DNA of 64,000 nucleotides, taken from assembly GCF_036010325.1 (NCBI RefSeq), contig NZ_CP108549.1:7626001-7690000 (forward strand). The letters run 5' to 3'. Source of the DNA: Streptomyces sp. NBC_01210 (GTDB lineage Bacteria > Actinomycetota > Actinomycetes > Streptomycetales > Streptomycetaceae). Of the stretch, positions 35,512 to 44,019 are shown in pieces; position 1 is the stretch's first letter; each line of letters starts with the position of its first letter. The notes under the pieces are model-generated. The model saw only the letters and a program-made list of their open reading frames with translations. It had not been told where the DNA came from and did no database searches. The position numbers were made by a program, and so were the translations under genes.

Positions 35512-36645
35512 ATGCGGGTGTCGTCTCAGGGCGTTACGGTCGTGGCTCTCCTGGCGGATCCGGACGCGCCGACGGAGATCGCGCAGCGCATGGCCCAGAC
35601 ACTTCCTACTCGGCTCGCCGACAAGTCGGGCCAGGGGCGACAATTCGACGTCGAGGTGGTCAGTGAGCCCTTCACCTCAGGGACCGAGGACCCGCCCACC
35701 TTGATGCGCCGGATCATGGACCGCGGAAGTGCGGAGAATTGGGATATTGTCGTGGCCCTCACCGACCTTCCGCTGCACTCACACGGGCGCAAGCTCGTTG
35801 TGAATCTGAGTCACGAACACGGCTTGGCGCTGCTGTCTCTTCCTTCACTGGGGGGCTTGCGGCTGCAGACGAGGGCCCGGCGGGCCGTGGAAGAAGTCGT
35901 GCTTGCCTTGGCGGGTCCGCAGGCCACAGGGGCTCAAGGAACTCCGCAAAGTCAGCCGCTTCTGGGGCCCTTTGCCGGTCGTCTCACGCCTATTCATCCG
36001 GGCCCGGTCGGTGAGGAGGAGACCGCCGATCTTCGGTACGTCGTCAGCGGGCCGCGCGGTTACCTGCGGGTGCTCGTCGGTATGGTCCGCGCCAACCGGC
36101 CGTGGCGGTTGGTACCGGGCTTGTCGAAAGCCCTGGCGGCCGCACTCGCCACGGGAGCAGTCGCCACCGTGAACTCCACCGTCTTGAGCCTGGCTGAGGC
36201 CCTGAGCGCGCCACGCCTCGTGATCGCCATGGTCGGATCTATCGGGATCATGATCGGCTGGCTGATCGTAGACGCGCAGCTGTGGCATCGATCAGCAGAG
36301 GGCTCGCCGGAGGCGAGGCAGCGGGCGAGGCTCTACAACGCCTCGACGGTCGTGACCGTGGGTATCGGGGTGCTCGTCTGCTACGTGGGTTTGATGGTCA
36401 TCAACTTGGTGTGGGCGCTGTTCATCATCAACGACCGAGTGTTCGCTTCCGTGACCCGAACCCCGCTGCACGCCGCAGAGTACTTGACGCTGGCCTGGTT
36501 CGTCGCTTCGGTCGCCACCGTGGGCGGCGCGCTGGGATCAGGCTTGGAGAGCGACGAGGCGATCCGGGCAGCCGCCTACTCCAAGCGCGAACAGGAACGT
36601 CGTCACACGCTCCAAGACGAGCACGGTGACCAGCCTTCGAAGTGA
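35512..36645 (+). CDS. Uncharacterised membrane protein with soluble N-terminal domain
   Basis: 377 residues with a good GAGGAGGG site. The N-terminal half (to about 195) is soluble: VTVVALLADPDAPTEIAQRM, WDIVVALTDLPLHSHGRKLV and HGLALLSLPSLGG. The C-terminal half has about four transmembrane helices (ALATGAVATVNSTVLSL, LVIAMVGSIGIMIGWLIV, ASTVVTVGIGVLVCYVGLMV, YLTLAWFVASVATVGGALG) and a charged tail. I do not recognise a named family. A decayed relative lies on the opposite strand at 36724-37009, just ahead of the FUSC gene, so the family seems linked with FUSC transporters. Confidence 0.8.
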   Translation: MRVSSQGVTVVALLADPDAPTEIAQRMAQTLPTRLADKSGQGRQFDVEVVSEPFTSGTEDPPTLMRRIMDRGSAENWDIVVALTDLPLHSHGRKLVVNLSHEHGLALLSLPSLGGLRLQTRARRAVEEVVLALAGPQATGAQGTPQSQPLLGPFAGRLTPIHPGPVGEEETADLRYVVSGPRGYLRVLVGMVRANRPWRLVPGLSKALAAALATGAVATVNSTVLSLAEALSAPRLVIAMVGSIGIMIGWLIVDAQLWHRSAEGSPEARQRARLYNASTVVTVGIGVLVCYVGLMVINLVWALFIINDRVFASVTRTPLHAAEYLTLAWFVASVATVGGALGSGLESDEAIRAAAYSKREQERRHTLQDEHGDQPSK

Positions 36646-36723
36646 ACCGGTACCGGCACAAATGGCTCCCGGACGCGCGTGCGGCATCACAGCTCACCGC
36701 TGTCGGCGTACCGGGAGTTCGGG

Positions 36724-37009
36724 CTACACGCGGCGGTCCTTCGGACCAGCCCACGCCAGCTGAACTAGAGCCGCTCCCCTCAACCGGTGGGCGACGCGCA
36801 CCAGGCTAAGCATGGGCAGCGACAGCAGCGCGATGTGCTCCGGCGGGCTGATCATGGCGATGACGGGGCGGGTGTTGTCCCGGTTGGGCAGGTCCGTCAC
36901 CCTTCTTCAGCCGTTTCGCGACCTCCGTCGGCCATCCCGGATCGGCCACGAGGACGACGTCGAGCCGCGGCAGCTGGGGCTGGACAGGCGGCGCTGGGGG
37001 TGTGGTCAT
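36724..37009 (-). pseudogene. Decayed paralogue of the preceding membrane protein
   Basis: From the ATG at 37009: LPRLDVVLVADPGWPTEVAKRLKK resembles the intact protein's VTVVALLADPDAPTEIAQRM start (similar spacing D-P-x-x-P-T-E). A deletion and frameshift follow, then VTDLPNRDNTRPVIAMISPP and EHIALLSLPMLSLVRVAHRL correspond to its LTDLPLHSHGRKLV-HEHGLALLSLPSLGG segment. About 60 residues are missing between the two parts and everything after about residue 130 is lost, including all membrane helices. Confidence 0.65.
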
Positions 37010-37148
37010 CGATTCGCCCTGTACGCGAGGGTGCCGGTTTGTGAGTGGAGGTCGGCCCGGGGTCGCGCGCCCGCCGAGCGCGGCGCCGCCAGGAGGCAGC
37101 GGCGCGGCCGACGCGACCCGGCAGGGCGTTCCGGCTAGGCTCCCACCC

Positions 37149-39323
37149 GTGACGTGGCTGCGGGCCTTCGGGGAGGTCGTGCGATCCGGGCTCACGATCG
37201 AGGAGACGCGGCTGGAGCCCCTGCTCGCGCTGCGCACGGCTGCTGGGGTGGCGATCGTCGTCGGGCCGGCGCTGTGGCTGGTCTCTCCTGCGTACGCGGC
37301 GTCCGCCGCCCTCGGTGCCTACTCCGCGGGTGGGGCCACCTTCCAGCGCACCTGGCGTCCACGCAAGGTGATCGCGCTCGGCGCGGGCGCGGGTCTGGCG
37401 CTCAGCACCTTCGTGGGCTACCTGGCGGCGGGGCGACTCGTGACGTTCCTCCCACTGCTGGCCGTATGGGCCTTTGTCGCGGGGATGGCGTGGGCCGTCG
37501 GATCGACCGCTGGGATCGTCGCAGCGACGACGGTCGGCAGCATGCTGGTGACCATCACCCTGCCCACGAGCGTCGGGCGAGCCCTGGAGCACGCCGGGGT
37601 CATCGCGCTCGGAGGCGTGGCGCAGGCCGTGCTGATCTTGCTGTTCCCGATCCGTCGTTGGGGGGCGCATCGTGACGCGCTCGCCGACGCCCTGGCCGCC
37701 GTGGCGGACTACGCCCGTCGGCTGCGGCACGACCCGACCGCCCCGTTCGACCCGGAGCCGTTGATGACGGCCCGGGACGCGGCCGCCGTGACGCCATCAC
37801 AGGCCCGCACCCGTCCCCCCGTCCTCCACGGCCCCCGGGGCTTCGCCGAGCGCATTCGGCCGGTCGTCGCCGCGCTCGCCGACCCGGACGTCGGCGCCCC
37901 GGCGGAGGGACCGGGGCGGGACCGCGCGCGGGAGTTGCTCGACGCGGCCGCCGACGTCCTGGACGCGGCCGCCCGTTCGATCCGCCGCGGCACTCCCGCC
38001 GAGGTGCCGCCCGGGAGCGCGGACGTCCTGCGCGTCGACGAGGAGCACGAGGTGCTGGAGGGGCCCGCGCGGCAGGCCGCCGAGCGGCTCGTGGAACTGC
38101 TCGGCGAGGTGTTGGAGATCGCCGGGAGCGGCGGCGCGCGCGGGAAGACGCCCACGCCGCCCGGCCCCGCGGGCGCCCAGTTCCTGGTGCGCCCGACAAT
38201 GTTCCGGCTGCTCCCGGTCGGCGTCCGGGCGGTCCGGCGTGAGCTCCGCCGGGATTCGCCCGTGTTCCGGCACGCCGTCCGCCTGGCGGCGGTGGCCACG
38301 CTCGGCTATCTGATCGCCGCCCGGCTACCCCTGGGCCACGGCTACTGGGCGCCCATCGCATCGGTGATGGTGATGCGGCCGGACTTCCACCGGACGTACG
38401 CGCGTGCGGTGGCCCGTCTCGCCGGGACCCTGGCGGGGGTCGCGCTCGCCACCGGGATGGTGCGGGCCCTGGGCCCGGACGCCCATGTGTTCGGCGCGCT
38501 GGCGGTGGTCTCGGCGGGCCTGTCGTACACGCTGATCCGTACCGGCTACGCCTACTCCCAGTGCTTCACTGCCGCGTACGTCGTCTTCCTGCTCGGCATG
38601 GGCGGCCAGGCATGGGAGCAGACGGTCCCGGAGCGGGTGGTGCTCACCCTGCTCGGCGGGGCCCTGGCCATGCTGGCGTACGTGGTGTTCCCCGCATGGG
38701 AGACGCCCCGGCTGCCGGGGCGACTTGCGGACTGGCTCGCCGCCAACGGCCGCTACGCGGCCGCGGTGCTCCGCAGCTACGCCGAACCGACCCGGGAGCA
38801 TCGCGCCGACATGCGCAGGGCTCTGCTGGCGAGCAGGGAGGCGCGTGCCGCCTGGCAGGAGGCCTACGACCGGGCGAGGCAGGAACCGGTCCGTCCCAGG
38901 GGTCTGACGTCGCGGGAGGCGGAGGAGGCGCAGGAGGCGCTCAAGGGGTTCGGCCGGGCGGCGATGCTCATGGAGAGCCACGTCCCGCGGGCCGACAGCC
39001 GTTTCGTCCCCGAGGCGGAGCGGTTCGCCGAGGCCCTGGAGGCGGACACCGCGCAGGCGGCAGTCGACCTGCGCGAGCACAGGAATCCGGACTGGGGGCG
39101 CGTGGAGGAGGCGCTCCACGCGTGGGAGGGCGCCGCCGGGGACCGGAGCCCGGTGGTGCGGCGCGGGGCGGAACTGCAGAAGCGGGCCTTGGAGGACCTC
39201 GCGACGGCCGTGAGCCGCACACCCCTGGAACGGGACGTCGGCTCTGCTCGCGAGGAGCAGCGGGTGCGGGCGGCCCAGGCTGCGGAAGGTGACGGATCAG
39301 GACCCGCGCACCGGGGTGGGTGA
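37149..39323 (+). CDS. FUSC-family membrane transporter
   Basis: 724 residues from the GTG at 37149 (the frame opens further upstream, but the family start is near TWLRAFGEVVRSG). Two blocks of about five to six transmembrane helices: residues about 25-170 (LRTAAGVAIVVGPALWLVS, FLPLLAVWAFVAGMAWAVGS) and about 375-520 (HAVRLAAVATLGYLIAARLP, then GHGYWAPIASVMVMRPDF, the FUSC signature, and AYSQCFTAAYVVFLLGMGG). Each is followed by a long cytoplasmic helical region. Relatives (AaeB, FUSC) export aromatic acids or other compounds. The upstream divergent remnant belongs to the same neighbourhood. Confidence 0.87.
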   Translation: MTWLRAFGEVVRSGLTIEETRLEPLLALRTAAGVAIVVGPALWLVSPAYAASAALGAYSAGGATFQRTWRPRKVIALGAGAGLALSTFVGYLAAGRLVTFLPLLAVWAFVAGMAWAVGSTAGIVAATTVGSMLVTITLPTSVGRALEHAGVIALGGVAQAVLILLFPIRRWGAHRDALADALAAVADYARRLRHDPTAPFDPEPLMTARDAAAVTPSQARTRPPVLHGPRGFAERIRPVVAALADPDVGAPAEGPGRDRARELLDAAADVLDAAARSIRRGTPAEVPPGSADVLRVDEEHEVLEGPARQAAERLVELLGEVLEIAGSGGARGKTPTPPGPAGAQFLVRPTMFRLLPVGVRAVRRELRRDSPVFRHAVRLAAVATLGYLIAARLPLGHGYWAPIASVMVMRPDFHRTYARAVARLAGTLAGVALATGMVRALGPDAHVFGALAVVSAGLSYTLIRTGYAYSQCFTAAYVVFLLGMGGQAWEQTVPERVVLTLLGGALAMLAYVVFPAWETPRLPGRLADWLAANGRYAAAVLRSYAEPTREHRADMRRALLASREARAAWQEAYDRARQEPVRPRGLTSREAEEAQEALKGFGRAAMLMESHVPRADSRFVPEAERFAEALEADTAQAAVDLREHRNPDWGRVEEALHAWEGAAGDRSPVVRRGAELQKRALEDLATAVSRTPLERDVGSAREEQRVRAAQAAEGDGSGPAHRGG

Positions 39324-39424
39324 CGGCTCCGGCGACGGGGAGCGCCGCGCCTCCTGGAGCGGGAAGTAGTCTCCCGGCCGCGTGGAGCGCCGCCACACGT
39401 ACGCCGCTGTCGCCATCACGAGGA

Positions 39425-39628
39425 TACTTCGTCGACAGCACGTACGACGCGATCCGCGCGGTCGTCTTCCGTCTCATCCGCTCCCGCCAGATCCGCGCCG
39501 ACTCCTCGGTCGGCCCGGTCTACTTCGTGCTGTACAACGTGGAGAGCGAGCAGCGGACCCGTGACCTGGCCGCCGCCCTGTACGGAGACCTCGATCCCCT
39601 GACGCGCGCCGTACCCGAAACATCCTGA
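39425..39628 (+). pseudogene. Unidentified gene fragment
   Basis: The frame gives YFVDSTYDAIRAVVFRLIRS, then SVGPVYFVLYNVESEQRTRD and LYGDLDPLTRAVPE, with balanced amino-acid use unlike the shadows around it. No start or family that I recognise. Probably the tail of a gene whose front has been lost; it directly follows the FUSC gene. Confidence 0.35.
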
Positions 39629-39839
39629 CCACGACGGGACCGGTGCAGCCCTGCCCCGGCACCGCAAGATCAATCTCGTCGACGGCCATGGCTCCATCGA
39701 TCCATAGGACCGACCTCCTGGTGATGCTGGGCGGGGAGTACGGACCCCCTCCTGACTTGCCCCGAGGGGGAAGGCTCCCTGTCCCCGCCTGCGGTCGCAC
39801 GCTTCATCGGTCAGACCGCCCACACATGACCACGGCAAG

Positions 39840-40183
39840 CAGCCAACCGCCCACGCGCCCTGACCCAGCTCAGCCTCCTGCACGGTCTGTTGCTCGCCCT
39901 GGCCGCAGGCACACGCCCCGGGCGCCGCTGGGTGGCATCCAGCCAGGCCCTCGCTGTGACACACCTGGGCCTGCTGGAGCGGCGCGAACAGCTCACCGCC
40001 GCCGACACCCTCACCCTGATCCGCGCCAACCTGCCAGCCCTGCCCGGTCGGGCGAGCCGCTGGTCCGGGCCACTTGCGATCGTCCTCGACCTCGCCGACG
40101 GCCGCCTGGCCCGCCGCCAGGGCGCCGTCTCCCCGTTCGGTGACTACGCCGACACCTTGGCCGACGCCGCGTACTGGACCTGA
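39840..40183 (+). pseudogene. CDP-alcohol phosphatidyltransferase remnant
   Basis: The frame ending at 40183 contains LTLIRANLPALPGRASRW and then DGRLARRQGAVSPFGDYADT-LAD, an exact match to the family active-site pattern DG-x2-AR-x8-G-x3-D-x3-D. It stops immediately afterwards (AAYWT), before the other transmembrane helices. The N-terminal part (LTQLSLLHGLLLALAAGTRP) is in frame but has no clear start. Truncated and almost certainly inactive. Confidence 0.65.
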
Positions 40184-41013
40184 CTCACCCAGCGCCACGA
40201 ACCCAGCCGCACCATACGAACAGCCGCCGTCGCGGCCTGGGCGCTTCCCGCTGCCGTACGGGCTCCAGCCGTGCAGGAAGGGCTTCGAGTCCTCGGCTTG
40301 CGGCTCAGGGATCTTCGGGAGGCGGAGCGGGGTGTTCACGCGGTTGAGGTGTTGGAGGTGCGCTTCGGCCCATGTGGTCCATGCTGCTGCGTCGTCTTTG
40401 GTCTTCTTCACCGCAGGTCCCGCAGGTCCCGCAGCCAGCGACGCCATGCGACACCGTTACGCGACACGGCCGACCACCCCCGCGGACGCGTAAGGCCGCC
40501 GGATAAGCACCGAACGGTCTTCGACTTCACTCGCGTCCTGGGTGCCGACCATCCCCACACCCTGGACAGCCGCCGTGGGCTGGAGCGGATCATGGCCGCC
40601 TCGCGCACCAGCAGCCCACGCCGACTGCGCCGGCCACCACGGCCGCACCGCAGAACACCACCCACCCCTTGACCCGCCCGGCCAGCCTGTTCGACACGTC
40701 GACGGCGAGCACGCTTTCATCGGTCTGAGCACCGCGGAACAGGACTCCGCGCGGGAGATGTTCCTCCGTATGGTCGTCTCCGGGGACGACCCCACCGGCG
40801 TGCGCGGCACCGTCCGCAGCGTCGCTCTTGAGGAGCTGTCTGACCTCGGCGCACCGGGTCGCGCGGCATCTCTGCACGGTTCGATCAGCGAGTATCGTGC
40901 GTGCCGGGAACGGTAGTGCAGCGGGCGGGTGTGGGTAGGACGGCGCAACTCGAGGGTCTTGCAGCCCGAGACGCCCTTGGGCGATCACGACCGTATCGGT
41001 AGTGGTCGAATCG
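40184..41013. other. 830 bases of degraded sequence
   Basis: No intact gene. Around 40520-40590 (+) a TPR-like piece VLGADHPHTLDSRRGLERI is visible. Around 40690-40860 (+) is HVDGEHAFIGLSTAEQDSAR and EMFLRMVVSGDDP, resembling the linker region of large STAND/WD40 ATPases. On the minus strand around 40250-40440 VKKTKDDAAAWTTWAEAHLQ looks like a coding fragment of unknown family. All lack starts and surrounding domains. Confidence 0.4.
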
Positions 41014-41043
41014 CCCCTCGGACACTTGCTATAACGATACGGA
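41014..41043. repeat. Putative attachment-site repeat, distal copy
   Basis: Second copy of the 30-base repeat found at the 3' end of tRNA-Leu (34518-34547), in the same orientation, about 6.5 kb away. Only the last part of the tRNA is present here (CCCCTCGGACA), not a whole tRNA. Confidence 0.8.
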
Positions 41044-41255
41044 AGCGAGGGCCTCGACCTTATGGTCGCGGTCCTCGTGGCGTTTTCGTAGCTGATGGTG
41101 ATGCCCAGAGCTTCGTAGAGCGGGGCCTTTCTCTCGGCGTCGGCGGCGTGGATGCGTTCTTCCGGGCGACGGCGGGCGGCGTATCGAGCTTCCTCTGTGC
41201 GGCTTTCTTGTTTCGTTGCGCCTCGTTGATCCATTGGGTGACGATGGTCACCGAC
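41029..41255 (-). pseudogene. Serine recombinase C-terminal remnant
   Basis: Pieces of the same C-terminus as the remnant at 34.5 kb: VTQWINEAQRNKKAAQRKLD, then after an internal deletion and frame change ERKAPLYEALGITISYENAT. Differences from the first copy (about one base in ten) show the two are related but not a recent duplication. The rest of the gene is gone, replaced by IS630 sequence. Confidence 0.75.
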
Positions 41256-41430
41256 AACCTCTCCTCCCACAACAGGTTGGCTACCCGGAGCCGGCTCGAG
41301 GAGCACCTGCGGATCCGGCACGTCTTCATCCCGGTAGGTGCGTGCCGGTTGAACCTTGAGGAAGGCTGGTGGCGCACTTTCCGCAACTGCTTCCGGGCTC
41401 GCTCATACGGTGGGCCTGCGGCGGCAGCTC
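41246..41430 (+). pseudogene. IS630-family transposase C-terminal remnant
   Basis: Translation gives VTDNLSSHNRLATRSRLEEH, IRHVFIPVGACRLNLEEGWW and RTFRNCFRARSY. The D-N-x-S-x-H and F-x-P-x-x-x-x-x-L-N-x-x-E-x-x-W pattern is the second and third catalytic region of IS630 transposases. Nothing remains of the N-terminus. Confidence 0.72.
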
Positions 41431-41481
41431 GCTCGGCCTCGGCCAGTGGTCCGGAGACGTCCCTGTTCCGTAAGAGTTCAC

Positions 41482-42657
41482 ATGGTCCGAAACGGCTTCG
41501 TGCCGAGTTGGATGGAGGGCATGAAACTGCGTGTCTCTCCGCCGGTGTTCAAGGGCAAGCTGCACGACGCCCGCACAGCGACCTCGATCGGCCGGTGGCT
41601 CGGGCTGACGTTCGTCGTGTGCTTCGTCACCGGTCTGATCAGCCACTTGATGCAACATCCGCCGGACTGGCTGGCCAACGACATCCCGAGCCGTCCGGCA
41701 TGGGGCTACCGGGTCACCCAGGGCCTGCATGTCGCCTCCGGCATCGCGGCGATTCCGCTGCTGCTGGCCAAGCTGTGGACCGTGTATCCGCGCTTGTTCG
41801 AGTGGCCGCCGCTGCGGTCGGTCCGGCACGCGCTCGAGCGGCTGTCGGTCGCGGTGCTGGTCGCCGGGGCTGTTTTCGAGCTGGCGACCGGTTTGCTGAA
41901 CACGGCCCAGTGGTACCCGTGGCCGTTCTCCTTCGTGCCGGTGCACTACGCGGTGGCATGGCTGGTGGTCGGGGCGCTGGTCCTGCACATCGCGGTCAAG
42001 GCGCCCGAGATACGGACGCACTGGAGCCGGCGGTCGCCCGGGACTCTCGCCCTGCCGGCGCAGGACGGTCCCGACCGGCGTTCGCTGCTGGCCGCGTTGG
42101 GCGCGGCCGTCGGAGCCGTCACGCTGACTACGGTGGGTCAGTCTTTCACGCCGCTGAAGGACTTCATCCTGTTCGCGCCCCGCCATCCGGACACGGGCCC
42201 GCAGGCCCTGCCCGTCAACCGGACCGCCGCAGCGGCCGGAGTCGGCCGGATCGTCGGCCACGAGTACCGCCTGGTGGTGGATGGCCCGCAGCAGTACACC
42301 TTGACGCTGGACGAGCTGCGCGCTCTGCCCCAGCACGAGGTGGAGTTGCCGATCGCCTGCGTGGAAGGCTGGAGCAAGTCGGCGCACTGGACGGGCGTGC
42401 GGATCGTGGACCTGCTGGAGCTGGCGGGCGCGTCACCGCATGCGCGGGTGAGAGTGGTCTCGTTGCAACTGCGTGGCGGCTACCGGGTGTCGGAGATGGG
42501 GCACGAGCACGCCCGCGACCCGCTGACCCTGCTCGCCCTGCGCCTGAACGGAGAGGAACTCGACCCCGACCACGGCTATCCGGCGCGGCTCATTGCCCCC
42601 AACCGTCCCGGCGTGCTGCAGACCAAGTGGGTTGGCCGACTGGAGGTGCTGGCATGA
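41482..42657 (+). CDS. Membrane-bound molybdopterin-dependent oxidoreductase (sulfite-oxidase/YedY-like)
   Basis: About 391 residues. The N-terminal half has about four transmembrane helices resembling a cytochrome b561-like anchor with helix histidines (GLISHLMQH, GLHVASGIAA, VPVHYAVAWLVVGALVLHIAVK). The C-terminal half is an Oxidored_molyb domain: YRLVVDGPQQYTLTLDELRA, LPIACVEGWSKSAHWTGVRI (the cysteine expected to bind molybdenum) and LLALRLNGEELDPDHGYPAR, LIAPNRPGVLQTKWV. The start is uncertain (ATGs at 41482, 41512, 41521). It overlaps the next gene by 4 bases. Probably an electron-transfer reductase or oxidase of the cell envelope. Confidence 0.83.
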   Translation: MVRNGFVPSWMEGMKLRVSPPVFKGKLHDARTATSIGRWLGLTFVVCFVTGLISHLMQHPPDWLANDIPSRPAWGYRVTQGLHVASGIAAIPLLLAKLWTVYPRLFEWPPLRSVRHALERLSVAVLVAGAVFELATGLLNTAQWYPWPFSFVPVHYAVAWLVVGALVLHIAVKAPEIRTHWSRRSPGTLALPAQDGPDRRSLLAALGAAVGAVTLTTVGQSFTPLKDFILFAPRHPDTGPQALPVNRTAAAAGVGRIVGHEYRLVVDGPQQYTLTLDELRALPQHEVELPIACVEGWSKSAHWTGVRIVDLLELAGASPHARVRVVSLQLRGGYRVSEMGHEHARDPLTLLALRLNGEELDPDHGYPARLIAPNRPGVLQTKWVGRLEVLA

Positions 42658-43055
42658 AGGTGATACGTGTCCTTGCGGGTGCGGCCGGTGTGGCCTTCAT
42701 GGGAGTCGGCGCGTCCCTGCTGCTGGACGTCCGTGACCTGACGGGCGTGCTGGTCTGGTTGGGCGGGGCCGTGGTGCTGCACGACGCGTTGATCGCGCCG
42801 CTGGTGCTGCTGGTCGGGCTGGTGCTGGTGTGCGGCGGAGTGCGCGGGCCGGTCCGTGGGGCCCTGCTGGTCGCGGGCGCGTTGACGGTGGTGGCGCTGC
42901 CGGTGCTGCTGCGTCCGGGACGAACGGCCAACTCCTCGGTGCTGCCGCTGGATTATCCGCGCAACTGGCTGATCGCGCTGGTGGCTGTGGCCACGGTGGC
43001 GGCGTTCGTCCTGACCGTGCGGCGCTTCGCCCGCCGGCGGCGGCCACCCGCATAA
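42654..43055 (+). CDS. Small membrane protein coupled to the molybdoenzyme gene
   Basis: 133 residues starting in an ATGA overlap with the molybdoenzyme gene. Four hydrophobic segments: VLAGAAGVAFMGVGASLLL, LIAPLVLLVGLVLVCGG, ALLVAGALTVVALPVLL and WLIALVAVATVAAFVLTV, with a basic tail RRFARRRRPP. No named family known to me. Coupling suggests it assists or anchors the molybdoenzyme. Confidence 0.8.
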   Translation: MKVIRVLAGAAGVAFMGVGASLLLDVRDLTGVLVWLGGAVVLHDALIAPLVLLVGLVLVCGGVRGPVRGALLVAGALTVVALPVLLRPGRTANSSVLPLDYPRNWLIALVAVATVAAFVLTVRRFARRRRPPA

Positions 43056-43150
43056 GGTTGGCGGCCAGCCCCATCCGCGCCGTCTTACGGGTGTCTTACG
43101 CGTTCCCGGAAGGGGCACGGCAGAGTCGGGCAGCCTCCTACGGTGACCGG

Positions 43151-43564
43151 ATGCGATCTCTCCGAGTTCTTCGTACGACAGCGCTGGTGACGGCCGCTCC
43201 GCTGCTGCTGGCCGCCGCCGGTCTGATGCATCCCCGCCATCTGACGGCGGCGACGGCAGGAGGCTGGGCGGGGCTGCACATCGCCCTACTGCCCGTGTTC
43301 CCCTTCCTGGTGCTCGGCCTGGTGGTCCCGTTGTGGGGCAGGCCGGGCCGCGATGCCGAGGGGGCCTTGACGGTGCTCGCCTGGGCCGGGTGTCTCTTCT
43401 ACGCGGCGTACTACTCCTGGCTCGACGCGGTGGCGGGGATCTCCGCCGGCACGGTGGTGGATCACGGTGTCCACGGGGCGGCCGGGTGGCTCTTCGCGAC
43501 CGGCGACGCATTGGGCCGGGCGGGGGTGTACGCGCTGGCCGTGGCCTGCCTAATCCGTAGTTAG
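43151..43564 (+). CDS. Small membrane protein, possibly truncated
   Basis: 137 residues from the ATG at 43151. Four hydrophobic segments (TALVTAAPLLLAAAGLMHP, GLHIALLPVFPFLVLGLVVP, ALTVLAWAGCLFYAAYYSW, GVYALAVACLIRS). It ends abruptly inside the last helix with CLIRS, so the C-terminus may have been cut by insertion or rearrangement in the region that follows. Same direction as the molybdoenzyme pair, 95 bases downstream. Confidence 0.68.
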   Translation: MRSLRVLRTTALVTAAPLLLAAAGLMHPRHLTAATAGGWAGLHIALLPVFPFLVLGLVVPLWGRPGRDAEGALTVLAWAGCLFYAAYYSWLDAVAGISAGTVVDHGVHGAAGWLFATGDALGRAGVYALAVACLIRS

Positions 43565-44019
43565 CGGCATTCCGCAGGGGCAGGGGCTTCTCGGGATGTT
43601 CGAGTACCAGACCGTGACATCCAGGTGCAGCCGGGCTGTCGAGGCCTCAACGTAGATCGGTGCGCGGTCGTGGTGCTCGGAGCGGTGGCGGCCAGGCGGA
43701 CGCTGAAGGGAATGGCCTTCGAGAGACTGGGTCCCTGAGACCTCGGTCAAGATCGGTGTCCTTCAGCGTCTCCCCAGCCGCCACCGCTTGCTTCGAGAAC
43801 CGTTGGTGTTTGTGGTGCGAGCCCGCCGCACGGTGACCTCTCGTTACGCCCGAGTCATGAGCTCTCCGGTTAGACCGAGGCCCGTGAGGTGCGCTGGTGC
43901 CACGAACGGCTAGTGAGGTGGCGGCCCGACCGCTATGCGGTTGAGGCCTGGGATTAGGTCGCTGCGTGGCCCGCATGCGCTCGTGACCAGCGCAAACGCC
44001 GAACTCCGGGGAGGGAACC
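43565..44019 (+). ncRNA. Left flank of the IS110 element; possible bridge-RNA region
   Basis: 455 bases without a convincing gene ahead of an IS110 transposase. IS110-family elements are known to carry a non-coding left end that is transcribed into a structured bridge RNA holding target- and donor-binding loops. Here 43800-44005 shows short complementary blocks (for example GCCCGCCGCACGG, GAGGTGCG, GCGGCCCGACCGC-TATGCGG) consistent with folding. The exact element end cannot be fixed by eye. Confidence 0.4.

Noticed and set aside
37002..37148. FUSC start at the upstream end of the open frame
   Set aside because: The extra 49 residues are a G/P/R-rich stretch that overlaps the divergent remnant's start and lacks family similarity; the GTG at 37149 fits better.
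40929..42653. Long plus-strand frame leading into the small membrane protein gene
   Set aside because: It crosses the recombinase and IS630 relics and shadows the molybdoenzyme gene; only the part from the ATG at 42654 is real.
43550..43750. Small minus-strand frame (66 residues) in the IS110 left flank
   Set aside because: It has some protein-like composition (YVEASTARLHLDVTVWYS) but no start site or recognised family, and lies where non-coding element DNA is expected.
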